Part shown: in pieces, positions 9,596-17,832 of the stretch
How the letters are laid out: each line of letters opens with the position of its first letter
Numbering within the stretch: the first letter of the stretch is position 1
Assembly: GCF_038051995.1 (NCBI RefSeq)
Contig: NZ_CP150290.1
Location: forward strand, 3,958,001 to 4,022,000
Direction: 5' to 3'
Length of the DNA: 64,000 nucleotides
Source of the DNA: Paenibacillus sp. FSL H8-0537
GTDB taxonomy: Bacteria; Bacillota; Bacilli; Paenibacillales; Paenibacillaceae
Notes under the pieces: model-generated
The model's input: the letters and a program-made list of their open reading frames with translations, nothing else
The model's database searches: none
Told to the model about the DNA's origin: nothing
Program-made: the position numbers and the translations under genes

Positions 9596-9892
9596 CTATA
9601 AAAAATACACCCAATAATGCAGCTGCGACTGCTCATCATGCGAAACAAAGCGCGGCCCGGCCTTCGTCTGCTCCAGCAGCGTATGCTTCTCATCAAACAC
9701 CGGAACCGACAGAAACTGCTCCTTGTTAAAATAAAACAACAGCTGCGTTCCGTCACTTGCCGCCTCTACCTTAAACAGCGTATATGGCTTCGGCAAAGTT
9801 TGCTTTTCCCCTGAACGATCTTCCATCCACACCTTAATGCGGCTGCCCGCATACGGCATCAGCTCATCCACCAAGCGCTGCATCTCCATCAT
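9596..9892 (-). CDS. Hypothetical protein, 98 aa
   Basis: Not recognised. The start is set to ATG 9892 because it overlaps the TGA of the preceding gene (ATGA), which indicates coupling; a longer frame to 9949 would run deep into that gene. Soluble and mixed-charge, with several beta-type stretches (SRIKVWMEDRSG, LLFYFNKEQFLSVPVF) and an aromatic C-terminus (HYWVYFL). It sits in a tight pair with the CxxC protein upstream and before the SPFH gene. Confidence 0.6.
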   Translation of the reverse strand: MMEMQRLVDELMPYAGSRIKVWMEDRSGEKQTLPKPYTLFKVEAASDGTQLLFYFNKEQFLSVPVFDEKHTLLEQTKAGPRFVSHDEQSQLHYWVYFL

Positions 9893-10242
9893 GAGGCTGC
9901 ACCTGCCCCCGTATTTGGACTGCCCGCTTTCTCGCCGCAGTGCCTGCATTCCTCGGGACGCTTCAAATCCAGCTCCAGCCTATAACCCTGAATCCACTCC
10001 CAAAATTCCGGAGGTGCCTGCTCCTCAATAAACAACAGCACCTCCTCATCCTTCTCCCAGTCACTGTAGCCTTTTACCGCCGCATTGACGACCTCAAGCT
10101 CCCCCTCCTGCTTCTCTTCCAGAAACCAGGAGGATTTCTTGGCGAACAGCTGCTGGAGCAGCCCTTCAATTGATTTAGTAAATGAGCTTCCCAGCTCCTG
10201 CTTGCGGATGAAGCATAAATCCAGCATAAATTCCGATTTCAT
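9889..10242 (-). CDS. Hypothetical protein with C-terminal CxxC, 117 aa
   Basis: Not recognised. The start is ATG 10242 (MKSEF), preceded by GGGGAGGG at a 7-nt distance. An upstream ATG in the same frame (10263) has no such site. Acidic and Trp-rich in the middle (SWFLEEKQEGE, FWEWIQGYRLEL). A C-terminal CRHCGEKAG could bind metal but only one CxxC is present. Coupled to the next gene by a 4-nt overlap. It lies 50 nt below narK on the same strand, so read-through from the nitrate operon is possible. Confidence 0.6.
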   Translation of the reverse strand: MKSEFMLDLCFIRKQELGSSFTKSIEGLLQQLFAKKSSWFLEEKQEGELEVVNAAVKGYSDWEKDEEVLLFIEEQAPPEFWEWIQGYRLELDLKRPEECRHCGEKAGSPNTGAGAAS

Positions 10243-10291
10243 CGTCAATCCCTCCCCGTGCATCTATCAAATGGAGCCTGACCTGTAACCT

Positions 10292-11533
10292 TTAAGATTT
10301 GACCATATCCCCCGGCAGTCTATTTCTTGTGCTGTGGTCGTTTTGCGCATTTTGAGCGTTTTGCAGAATCAGGCGCTCAGCATGCCCAAGCTTCTCTTGA
10401 TAGTACAGCCAAATGACGAGGATTAGACTCGCCAGCGCAACCTCAGACAGTGCCATGAAGCCGATGGCGTAATGGCCGGTCCAGTTGTACAGCACGGACA
10501 GCAGCAGTGGCGGGAAAAATCCGCCAAGCCCGCCCATAGCGGATATTAGACCATTCGCAATGCCCGCCTGCTTGGTGAAGTACAGCGGCACCAGCTTGAA
10601 AATCGTCCCGTTGCCAGTACCCGCGCAAAACGCAATAATCAGACAGCCCACCGTATACATGCCGATGGATGGCGCGAAAGACAGCACGACCGCTGACAGC
10701 GTAAGTCCGCCAAACACGAACATCAAAATCACAAATGGATTGAAACGGTCTCCTAACCAGCCGCCAACAGGCCGCATGATGGTCGCCAGTACGATGAAGC
10801 CAGCTGTGCGCAGCCCCGCATCCACCTTGCTCAGCTCAAAATGCGAGACGAGGAAGTTTGGCAAATAGACCGTGAAAGCGACGAAAGAGCCGAACGTAAT
10901 AAAATAAAACAAACAGAGCGCCCACAGCTTTTCATTTCGGTATACCCCTTTGATCTGCTCCGACAAAGAAGCCATCACCTTCGGCTCATTGCGATCTCCC
11001 AGCATAAAATTAATCAAAATGAATATGGCGAGCAGCACTAGATACAGCAGAACTGTTTTGCTCCAACCCAAATAGTTAGCCGCTACGGGAGCGGTAAATG
11101 CTGTAATCGCCGTACCCAAATTTCCGATGCCATAAATGCCGTTCACAAAGCCATGCCGTTCCTTCGGGTAATATTTCGGCAGAGAAGTGACGCCAACCGA
11201 AAACACTGCGCCCCCGATACCAAGGAAAATCCCGCCGATAATCAAATCGATAAAGCTGTCTGCAAGGCTGACCCAATAGACGGGGGCAAGCAAAAGGAGA
11301 AAACTAAACCCAAACAGCTTGCGCGCGCCATAGCGATTGGTCCAATAGCCGACCGGTATCCGAAGCACTGAGCCGAATAGCACTGGAATCGCCGTCACCC
11401 AGGCAAGCTGGCCTGATGTCAGCTGGATATCCTCCTTAATAAACGGAATAAGCGATGAAAGAATAACCCAAACCATAAACCCAAGAATTAGGCTTCCCGT
11501 CTGAATCGATAATTGCGTTTTATTTCCGTTCAT
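10292..11533 (-). CDS. narK: Nitrate/nitrite transporter, major facilitator superfamily
   Basis: Twelve-helix MFS protein of 413 residues. The nitrate-porter-type motifs are LGIGGAVFSVGVTSLPKYYP (about residues 98-117) and GTGNGTIFKLVPLYF (about 300-314), close to the NarK/NasA signatures in transmembrane helices 5 and 11. Predicted to take up nitrate and/or export nitrite. ATG 11533 overlaps the stop of the small membrane gene by 4 nt and has AAGGAGG 7 nt upstream. Last clear member of the nitrate operon that begins at 16077. Confidence 0.9.
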   Translation of the reverse strand: MNGNKTQLSIQTGSLILGFMVWVILSSLIPFIKEDIQLTSGQLAWVTAIPVLFGSVLRIPVGYWTNRYGARKLFGFSFLLLLAPVYWVSLADSFIDLIIGGIFLGIGGAVFSVGVTSLPKYYPKERHGFVNGIYGIGNLGTAITAFTAPVAANYLGWSKTVLLYLVLLAIFILINFMLGDRNEPKVMASLSEQIKGVYRNEKLWALCLFYFITFGSFVAFTVYLPNFLVSHFELSKVDAGLRTAGFIVLATIMRPVGGWLGDRFNPFVILMFVFGGLTLSAVVLSFAPSIGMYTVGCLIIAFCAGTGNGTIFKLVPLYFTKQAGIANGLISAMGGLGGFFPPLLLSVLYNWTGHYAIGFMALSEVALASLILVIWLYYQEKLGHAERLILQNAQNAQNDHSTRNRLPGDMVKS

Positions 11534-11715
11534 CTGCGAACCTCCTTTTTATAAATCCATAGGGCCAGCGGGAAAAGCAGTACATTCAGCAAGGCAAAAA
11601 CGAGAACAAGCTCATATTTTTCATGAAAATAATGATTAACGACGTACTGCGTGCAGACGATATTCAAAAAAAGCACCGCGCACAGCAGCAACACCCCTCT
11701 GTAGCTACGTTTCAT
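11530..11715 (-). CDS. Small two-helix membrane protein, 61 aa
   Basis: Not recognised by name. Two hydrophobic stretches (about residues 8-25 and 35-54) separated by a short polar loop (NHYFHEKYE) and followed by a basic end KKEVRR. It overlaps the Rieske gene by 11 nt and narK by 4 nt, so it is an integral member of the operon. It could be an accessory subunit or anchor for the Rieske protein, an inference from position only. Confidence 0.75.
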   Translation of the reverse strand: MKRSYRGVLLLCAVLFLNIVCTQYVVNHYFHEKYELVLVFALLNVLLFPLALWIYKKEVRR

Positions 11716-12238
11716 ACCGCTTCACCCCTGTCGCATAAATCGCTCCGCCATCGAGTTCAAGCAAAATCTCAGGCAGCGCTCTCCGTGGTGGTCCTGCTGT
11801 CGGCTTGCCCGATTGCGGATCGAAAAAGCCATGATGACAAGGACAGACGAGCTGATCCTCCTCGCGGCTCCAAAATACCGGGCATTTCAAGTGGGTACAG
11901 GCATTTTGGTAAGCCTTATACTGATTGTCGCCTAGCCGAATGAGCAATGCTGACTCATGGTCGCCGGGGTAGTGGAATTCCACCGCCTCTCCTACTTTGA
12001 GCGCCCGCACATCGGCGATTTTTTTCTTCGGATGGCTGCTTTTTCCAAAACCCATCAGTTCCTTCGCAGCAAGGCCGCCCCAAGGCAGCGTGGATACGGC
12101 GAACACGCCGGCTGCGCCAACCATCGTTTTCAGAAAGCCCCTGCGGTCCAGCTGGCGTTCATTATTTTTGTGAATGTTATGCGTGTAATTATCCTCTTCA
12201 AATGGCACTTTATTATTTTTTCCTGCTTCATTGTCCAT
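11705..12238 (-). CDS. Rieske [2Fe-2S] protein with Tat-type N-terminus
   Basis: The C-terminal Rieske domain binds a 2Fe-2S cluster through C114 and H116 (CTHLKCP) and C132 and H135 (CPCHHGFFD). C119 and C134 could form the disulfide known from bc1-type Rieske proteins. The N-terminus has a twin-arginine signal (DRRGFLKTM at about 31-39) followed by a hydrophobic stretch, so the cluster domain should face outside and may stay anchored. 177 residues. No partner cytochrome b/c1 gene is nearby. It sits between the four-cluster ferredoxin gene and narK in a nitrate-reduction operon, which is unusual company for a Rieske protein. Confidence 0.85.
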   Translation of the reverse strand: MDNEAGKNNKVPFEEDNYTHNIHKNNERQLDRRGFLKTMVGAAGVFAVSTLPWGGLAAKELMGFGKSSHPKKKIADVRALKVGEAVEFHYPGDHESALLIRLGDNQYKAYQNACTHLKCPVFWSREEDQLVCPCHHGFFDPQSGKPTAGPPRRALPEILLELDGGAIYATGVKRYET

Positions 12239-12312
12239 TGCATCCGAACCTCCTTCTACTAGCTAACGTTCCAAGCCGCATCATAATGCCAAAGCCGGTA
12301 AAGCCCTATCGT

Positions 12313-12876
12313 TTAAAACAGCTTTTGGACACCCTGCAAAATGCCGGGAAGGCTGATCTTTACATTCGTCTCGCCTTCAAGCGGCTCGAACGGCTGGTGG
12401 CTGGAAACCCATTTGCCCAGTCGGTGCTGCTCCTGCTTCTCCGCCAGCTCTTCTTCTGTAATCCATTGCAGCGTATTGGTCGGACAGACGGAAGCACACA
12501 TCGGCGGGATGCCTTCCTTCGTCCGGTCGTAGCAGAGGTCACATTTATACATCAAATTTTGCTCTTCATCAAATTTAGGAATGCCATAAGGGCAAGCGAT
12601 CGTGCAGTTTTGGCAGCCAATGCATTTCTCGACAAGCGCAGACAGCACTGCGCCTTCCTCAGTAATTTGAATCGCTTGCGCCGGGCAGCTTCTCGCGCAC
12701 GCCGGGTTGACACAGTGCAGGCACATGAGCGGAATTGTCTGGCGATCAACCAGCGGGTTGACGTCGTACACATAGTTTCGGTTGCGCTCGTCGTGTCCGC
12801 CGCATTGCGTACAAGCGGCGAGACAGCTGCGGCAGCCGATGCAGTTGTCCATTTCAATGTAAAGCAGCTTTTTCAT
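12313..12876 (-). CDS. 4Fe-4S ferredoxin subunit (NarH/HycB/DmsB type)
   Basis: Electron-transfer subunit with four cysteine clusters in 187 residues: CIGCRSCLAAC near the start, CLHCVNPACARSCP, CIGCQNCTIACP and CDLCYDRTKEG with CASVCP. This is the usual pattern of four 4Fe-4S sites in membrane-bound molybdoenzyme complexes. No signal peptide, so cytosolic. Its ATG overlaps the stop of the molybdoenzyme gene by 4 nt (ATGA). Expected to carry electrons between the cytochrome-b-like subunit and the molybdoenzyme. Confidence 0.9.
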   Translation of the reverse strand: MKKLLYIEMDNCIGCRSCLAACTQCGGHDERNRNYVYDVNPLVDRQTIPLMCLHCVNPACARSCPAQAIQITEEGAVLSALVEKCIGCQNCTIACPYGIPKFDEEQNLMYKCDLCYDRTKEGIPPMCASVCPTNTLQWITEEELAEKQEQHRLGKWVSSHQPFEPLEGETNVKISLPGILQGVQKLF

Positions 12877-15050
12877 CGTGCTGCCTCCTTTCCTGCGGCG
12901 GGCACCTTCGTCATTTGTGCGGCACAGACTTTAAATTCCGGCATTCGCGACATCGGATCAAGGGCAGCAATCGTCAGCAAATTGACCGACTGCTCATGAC
13001 CATAGTGATAAGGCACAAATACGGTATCCTTGCGGATCGCCTCAATCACTTTCACTTTATATAAGCATTCGCCCCGGCGGGTGTACAATTTGACAACCTC
13101 GTCATGCGCAATGCCATACTGCTGGGCCGTCTCAGGATGAACCTCAACATACGGCTCTGGGCACATATCACGCAAAAACGGAATCCGCCGCGTCTGATTG
13201 CCCGATAAATAATGATAGACAACCCGCCCTGTCGTCAGGCGGAGCGGATACTCCTCGCATGGCTCCTCCGCTGATGGGCGGTAAGGCAATGCGCAAATTT
13301 TTGCCCGGCCATCGGGGTGGAAATATTTGTGATCCTCGAACATATAGGGCGTTCCCGTATCCGCTTCATCCTTGCAGGGCCAGAACACGCCATCCTGTCG
13401 ATCGATTTTGTCCCAAGTGGCACCGTAATAATCAGCATATCCGCCCTTGGAAGCGAGGCGAAACTCATCTGCAACCTGGCTTGCCGTCTGCAAATGGCGG
13501 AAATAGTCACCGCGTCCAAGCCGCTCTGCCAGCTCTACATGAATGAGCCAATCCGGCTTCGATTCACCCAGCGGTTCCTGTGCCTTGTTGATTTTAATAA
13601 TGCGGCCCTCCAAATTCGTCACCGTGCCTTCATCCTCCGACCATGTAACAGACGGCAGCACAACATCGGCGAATTCGGCTGATTCCGACAGGAAGAAGTC
13701 GGCGACAACCATAAAGTCCAAATCCTTCAATACCGAGCGCACATAATTGAGATGCGGCGCGGAAACAGCCGGGTTCGAGCATAGCAGATATAAGCCGCGA
13801 ATCGTCTTCTGTTCCATCAGCTCGAACATTTCAAAGGCCGATACACCCGGCAGTGGCATTTCCTCCGGCGTAATGCCCCACACCTCGCAGACCTCCTGCA
13901 CATGCTTCGGATTCGTCAGCTTGCGATAGCCCGGCAGCAAATCGGACTTTTGCCCATGCTCGCGTCCGCCCTGACCGTTGCCCTGTCCCGTAAGCGTCGC
14001 TACACCCGATTTGGGCCGTCCAATTTTTCCGGTAATAAGGGCCATATTCGTGTAGGCCGAGACGTTGTCTGCGCCTTTAACTTGCTGCTCAATGCCTCTG
14101 GCGAACATGACGATCGCATTCGGCGCCTTGCCGAAAATTTCCGCTGCCCGGATTAGCTTCTCCGGAGCTACCCCGGTAATTTCACTCGTGTATTCCGGTG
14201 TGAAAATCTTCACAATCTCTACCGTCTCTTCAAAGCCACTCGTATAATTCGCGATATATTCATGATCCGCATGACCGTTCTGAATGAGCAGATTTACCAT
14301 GCAATTAGCAAGCGCCAAATCCGTTCCCGGTCTGAGATCCAGATGGACATCCGCCCTTCGGGCAATCGGTGTCTCCCTTGGATCGACGACGATGAGATAG
14401 CCACCGCGATTTTGCACTTCCCAGACGCGGAACATCGACGTTGGATGGCATTCTGCCGTATTGCTTCCTGCGATGAACAAGCAATCCGTCTGATGAATAT
14501 CCGTCCACGGCAGCGTTGAGCCGCGATCAATCCCAAAACTCCGAAGGAAGCCCGCTGCTGCGCTCGCCATACAAAATCTCCCATTGTAATCGATGTATCT
14601 CGTTTGCAGCCCAACTCGGGCGAATTTACCGGTCAGATAACATTTTTCATTCGTCATCGAGACACCGCTGAATACGGACAGCGTGTCCTTGCCATATTCG
14701 GATTGCAGCTCCTTGAAGCGGCGGGCAATTAAATCATAGGCTTCGTCCCAGCTGGCTTCGCGGAAGCCTTCCTTTGTCCCTTTTTTCGAAGCGTCATCCC
14801 GAATGAGCGGCTTTAGCAGCCGGTCCTGATGATTCGTCTGCTGATAGGCGGTTACGCCTTTCGGGCACATTTTGCCGCGTGTGACGGGCCAGTCGTATCT
14901 TGGCTCCACTCCGATAATCGTATTTTTGTCGGTATCGACCCGCAAATTCATCCCGCACTGCATGCCGCAGTAGGCGCAGTGGGTTTTGACCAGCTTTTCC
15001 TTCGGATGATGCTTATTGGGAATATCTTGCTGGAACTTATCCTTTAGCAT
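12873..15050 (-). CDS. NarB/NasA-type molybdopterin nitrate reductase catalytic subunit
   Basis: Mo-bis-MGD oxidoreductase of 725 residues from ATG 15050 (AAGGAGG 9 nt upstream; an earlier in-frame ATG at 15080 lacks a site). The N-terminal 4Fe-4S site is C25-X2-C28-X3-C32-X29-C62. The putative Mo ligand is C160 in YNGRFCMASAAAG. TLTGQGNGQGGREHG and LLPGYRKLTNP match the assimilatory NarB/NasA class of nitrate reductases. There is no Tat signal, so the enzyme stays in the cytosol. Unlike soluble assimilatory enzymes it is encoded with a four-cluster ferredoxin and a membrane cytochrome-b-like protein, arguing for a respiratory complex. A formate-dehydrogenase-like role is less likely because narK is in the same operon. 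Confidence 0.85.
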   Translation of the reverse strand: MLKDKFQQDIPNKHHPKEKLVKTHCAYCGMQCGMNLRVDTDKNTIIGVEPRYDWPVTRGKMCPKGVTAYQQTNHQDRLLKPLIRDDASKKGTKEGFREASWDEAYDLIARRFKELQSEYGKDTLSVFSGVSMTNEKCYLTGKFARVGLQTRYIDYNGRFCMASAAAGFLRSFGIDRGSTLPWTDIHQTDCLFIAGSNTAECHPTSMFRVWEVQNRGGYLIVVDPRETPIARRADVHLDLRPGTDLALANCMVNLLIQNGHADHEYIANYTSGFEETVEIVKIFTPEYTSEITGVAPEKLIRAAEIFGKAPNAIVMFARGIEQQVKGADNVSAYTNMALITGKIGRPKSGVATLTGQGNGQGGREHGQKSDLLPGYRKLTNPKHVQEVCEVWGITPEEMPLPGVSAFEMFELMEQKTIRGLYLLCSNPAVSAPHLNYVRSVLKDLDFMVVADFFLSESAEFADVVLPSVTWSEDEGTVTNLEGRIIKINKAQEPLGESKPDWLIHVELAERLGRGDYFRHLQTASQVADEFRLASKGGYADYYGATWDKIDRQDGVFWPCKDEADTGTPYMFEDHKYFHPDGRAKICALPYRPSAEEPCEEYPLRLTTGRVVYHYLSGNQTRRIPFLRDMCPEPYVEVHPETAQQYGIAHDEVVKLYTRRGECLYKVKVIEAIRKDTVFVPYHYGHEQSVNLLTIAALDPMSRMPEFKVCAAQMTKVPAAGKEAAR

Positions 15051-16077
15051 GCTGGTTGGCCTCCTTGACCTTGATTTCATGTGTCGGAATGCCAGTAAAG
15101 CGGGACATCCGGTATTTGCGTCTGCAAGGCAGACAAAGCTCCGCGAGATGGAAGCCTTCCTTCATCTCGAAGGAAATATCGTTTTGGGCAAGCACCTGAA
15201 TGACATCGCTGGATTGCTCCGTCGATACGAAGCTGCTGCCGCATACTTTACAGGCTTTCATTTGCTGCTCGCCGTAAGCTTCGCGATAATTTTTGGCGAG
15301 TACGCTCATAGGACGGAAAGGAATATGCGCAAGCTTGCCAAAAGGCAAATAAATGAGTGTAACAATAACCGACCATTGATGGATGAGCGACATAACCGGA
15401 TGGCCCCAGCCATGCAGAAAAATGTTGCTGACCGTCAACAGCAGCCCCGTAATGCTAATAAAGAGCAGCAAAAACAGCGGCAAAAAATCATAGGTAAATG
15501 TCTGTTCAGCCTTCGCCTGCATATCGTTAAGTCGGCGATACAGCGCCATGCATACCCCGGCGATAACCATAAAGGCGGTCATGTTCAGCGCATTGTAGAA
15601 TAGAAAGGCGATCCAGCCGTCTGCCTTCACCTGCATTACATTGATACCGAAGGCGACGACGGTGTACAGGCCATTTTCGCCCATCGTAAAATACATCCAA
15701 CCGAACACCAGCGGAAACGTAACGCAGCAGGATAAAATACATCCCCAGCCAAGCAGCACGTGCTGTGTCCAGCGGTAAACGCCACGCTTGAAGATGAAAC
15801 GGTAGGTCGCCAGATGCTCAACCGATGTCTGCGGGGTGCTTTTGCGAAACAGCAGCTTAAGCCCCTTCTTCATAATCAGCTTCGTCGGTGGACGCTCGGC
15901 CCAAGCAATAAACCGATAGAAAAATCCCCCGATGAAAACGAGCGTGCCCACCATATAGCCATAAAGGGCAAGGTCGATATGGGTGAAAAATCGGGTGCCG
16001 ACGTACACGAGAATCAGCAGCGCTACTACGGTCATGAAATACATTTTCGCAAATTTGGAAGCAAAGGCTCGATCCAT
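15037..16077 (-). CDS. Cytochrome-b-like membrane subunit with C-terminal double CxxC domain
   Basis: Six hydrophobic helices in about residues 10-265. Helix-associated histidines (WTQHVLLGWG, SLIHQWSVI, KLAHIPF) are candidates for heme b ligation, as in NarI/DsrM/HdrE-type quinol-oxidising anchors. A soluble C-terminal part carries CKVCG and CLPCRRK, able to bind zinc or an iron-sulfur centre. 346 residues from ATG 16077 (AAGGAG 8 nt upstream). It overlaps the molybdoenzyme gene by 14 nt. First gene of the nitrate operon, 62 nt below a perfect TGTGA-N6-TCACA box. Not a clear NarI by sequence, so the exact family is uncertain. Confidence 0.7.
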   Translation of the reverse strand: MDRAFASKFAKMYFMTVVALLILVYVGTRFFTHIDLALYGYMVGTLVFIGGFFYRFIAWAERPPTKLIMKKGLKLLFRKSTPQTSVEHLATYRFIFKRGVYRWTQHVLLGWGCILSCCVTFPLVFGWMYFTMGENGLYTVVAFGINVMQVKADGWIAFLFYNALNMTAFMVIAGVCMALYRRLNDMQAKAEQTFTYDFLPLFLLLFISITGLLLTVSNIFLHGWGHPVMSLIHQWSVIVTLIYLPFGKLAHIPFRPMSVLAKNYREAYGEQQMKACKVCGSSFVSTEQSSDVIQVLAQNDISFEMKEGFHLAELCLPCRRKYRMSRFTGIPTHEIKVKEANQHAKG

Positions 16078-16139
16078 GGCAAATTCTCCTTCTTCGATGT
16101 TTTCTGCCCCCATTAAACCATTGCAGACGGATGTATCGC

Positions 16140-16155
16140 TGTGATTGTCATCACA
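16140..16155. promoter_or_regulatory. Crp/Fnr-type box upstream of the nitrate operon
   Basis: TGTGATTGTCATCACA, perfect half-sites with a 6-bp spacer, centred about 70 bp before the start of the first operon gene at 16077. Confidence 0.75.
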
Positions 16156-16180
16156 CTAAAACCTTCGTCACTTTTTGTTC

Positions 16181-16228
16181 AAAAAAAAAACAATTTTCCT
16201 CCGCTCTATTCAGCGTTAAGGAAAATTG
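16181..16228 (-). terminator. Terminator after the second mobA
   Basis: Arms CAATTTTCCT (16191-16200) and AGGAAAATTG (16219-16228). Read on the minus strand it is followed by ten T. It lies 23 nt past the mobA stop and shields the nitrate operon promoter. Confidence 0.85.
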
Positions 16229-16250
16229 AATTCAAAGCATCTGTCTGAAG

Positions 16251-16880
16251 CTAGGCATTTGAAGTTTGAGAGGCCAAGGCTGCGTCATACAAGCTGATGA
16301 TGCGCTCGTATTCCTCAGGCGTGTTCACATTCGCCACACAGCTAAGCTGCTCGGCCGGTGCTTCGAGTTGCTGCAAATCTACTCCGTTATAGCAAATCCG
16401 GTTCAGAAAAGTCATCACTCGGTATTCTTTTATATCGAGCAGCTTCTCAATTTCGCCAGCGCTGCGCTTGTCATAAACGCCGTGCAGTGGATGCAGCTTG
16501 CCAGCCATAGATGGAACTGCCGCCGCAGAGCGACGCTCCCGCTTCACCTTCCACAGCTGCTCGGCAACCGCGCTTGAAATAAGCGGCATGTCGCAGCCCA
16601 CGACCCAAATGTCCGAATGTGTCGCTAGGGTTAGGGCGGCATGCATGCCGCTCAGCGGCCCTTTGCCTGGAATATAGTCTGTAATGATGCGAATGCTGCT
16701 CCCCAGAATCGGCAAATAACTTCGCGGGTCATTCGTTACTAAAATGACTTCAGCGCAAAGCTGCTTCATCGTGCGGATCTGCCGCTCGACAATGCTTTCG
16801 TTTACAAAAGGAAGCAGACCTTTATGGCGACCGCCCATTCTGCGGCTTTGCCCGCCGGCTAATATGGCTCCCGTCAGCAT
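16251..16880 (-). CDS. mobA: Molybdenum cofactor guanylyltransferase, second paralogue
   Basis: MobA-type nucleotidyltransferase of 209 residues. AILAGGQSRRMGG at residues 5-17, a Lys shortly after (KGLLPF), GPLSGMHAAL and VVGCDMPLI are the family motifs. The start is ATG 16880 with GGAGGG 6 nt upstream; the frame stays open to 16964 but lacks a site there. Clearly diverged from the mobA at 4886. A one-mismatch Crp/Fnr box at 16950-16965 suggests this copy is the anaerobically induced one serving the adjacent nitrate reductase. Confidence 0.9.
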   Translation of the reverse strand: MLTGAILAGGQSRRMGGRHKGLLPFVNESIVERQIRTMKQLCAEVILVTNDPRSYLPILGSSIRIITDYIPGKGPLSGMHAALTLATHSDIWVVGCDMPLISSAVAEQLWKVKRERRSAAAVPSMAGKLHPLHGVYDKRSAGEIEKLLDIKEYRVMTFLNRICYNGVDLQQLEAPAEQLSCVANVNTPEEYERIISLYDAALASQTSNA

Positions 16881-16949
16881 ATATGTCCCTCCGTTCTGTA
16901 GTGGACACCCTTTTCTGGCTACATTATAGAAGGTTTTATACGGCGATAC

Positions 16950-16965
16950 TGTTACAAATATCACT
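16950..16965. promoter_or_regulatory. Crp/Fnr-type box upstream of second mobA, one mismatch
   Basis: TGTTACAAATATCACT; TGTTA differs from TGTGA at one base. About 77 bp before the mobA start. Confidence 0.5.
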
Positions 16966-17000
16966 CTCTTAGGCTTTATTTACAATTTTTATGGCCAAAG

Positions 17001-17016
17001 TGTGATTTTAGTCACT
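17001..17016. promoter_or_regulatory. Crp/Fnr-type box upstream of fnr
   Basis: TGTGATTTTAGTCACT, about 90 bp before the fnr start, compatible with autoregulation. Confidence 0.65.
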
Positions 17017-17104
17017 CTGGCGATGATGGACTTCTGTTACATTGGGAGTAGGTTATTTCAAGCGGATAGTCCCGCTATACTAGCAGCAAAGGCGGTAATT
17101 GGGG

Positions 17105-17830
17105 ATGAAACCAATGACAGTAGCGAGACCTTACACACAAACCGTATACAATACATTTTGTTTTTCAGAGACCAGCTTTGAGAAACTCAGTGAAATTATG
17201 TATACCCATCATATTCCGGCCGGCAGCCATATTTTCTGGGAGGGCGATGCCGACGACAAGCTCTATTACATAATGGAAGGCCGCGTTAAACTAATTAAAC
17301 ACAATACCGATGGCAAGGAATTTGTCTTCTCGCAATATCAAACAGGTGATATTCTGGGCCAGTTCGATCCTTTCAAGCCTACTTGCCACAGCTCAAGCGC
17401 AAAGGCCGTGCTGGACTGCACCATCGGCGTTATTCAAAAAAGCGATTTGGAAATTTTATTGTGGCAGCATGGCGATTTGGCGATTGAATTTATGAAGTGG
17501 ATGGGGCTTATGCATCGTCTGACCCAGACCAAATTCCGCGACCTCGTCATTTATGGGAAGCAGGGAGCTTTGGCCTCGACGCTTATTCGGCTGGCGAACT
17601 CTTTCGGGAAGCAAACGGAGGATGGCGTGATGATTACTGAGAAAATAACGAATACCGAGCTTGCCGACTATATCGGCGCTGCTAGGGAAAGCGTCAACCG
17701 CATGCTCGGCGAGCTAAAAAAACAAGAGGTATTGTCATTCGATCACGGCTATATCGTGCTGAAAGACATCGAGCATCTGAAAGCGATTTGCAATTGCGAG
17801 CAATGTCCGAAGGAGGTTTGCCGCATTTAA
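17105..17830 (+). CDS. fnr: Fnr, oxygen-sensing Crp-family regulator with C-terminal Fe-S site
   Basis: Crp-family activator. The cyclic-nucleotide-fold sensor domain covers about residues 20-150 and a winged helix follows (ELADYIGAARESVNRMLGEL recognition region). The C-terminus ends CNCEQCPKEVCRI. Its C-X2-C-X4-C spacing is exactly that of the cluster ligands C227, C230 and C235 of Bacillus subtilis Fnr, a layout different from the N-terminal cysteines of E. coli Fnr. Hence a [4Fe-4S] oxygen sensor is expected. A TTG at 17099, ATG 17105 or ATG 17114 could start; 17105 has GGCGG at a suitable distance. A Crp/Fnr box precedes it and a terminator follows. Confidence 0.92.
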   Translation: MKPMTVARPYTQTVYNTFCFSETSFEKLSEIMYTHHIPAGSHIFWEGDADDKLYYIMEGRVKLIKHNTDGKEFVFSQYQTGDILGQFDPFKPTCHSSSAKAVLDCTIGVIQKSDLEILLWQHGDLAIEFMKWMGLMHRLTQTKFRDLVIYGKQGALASTLIRLANSFGKQTEDGVMITEKITNTELADYIGAARESVNRMLGELKKQEVLSFDHGYIVLKDIEHLKAICNCEQCPKEVCRI

Positions 17831-17832
17831 TT

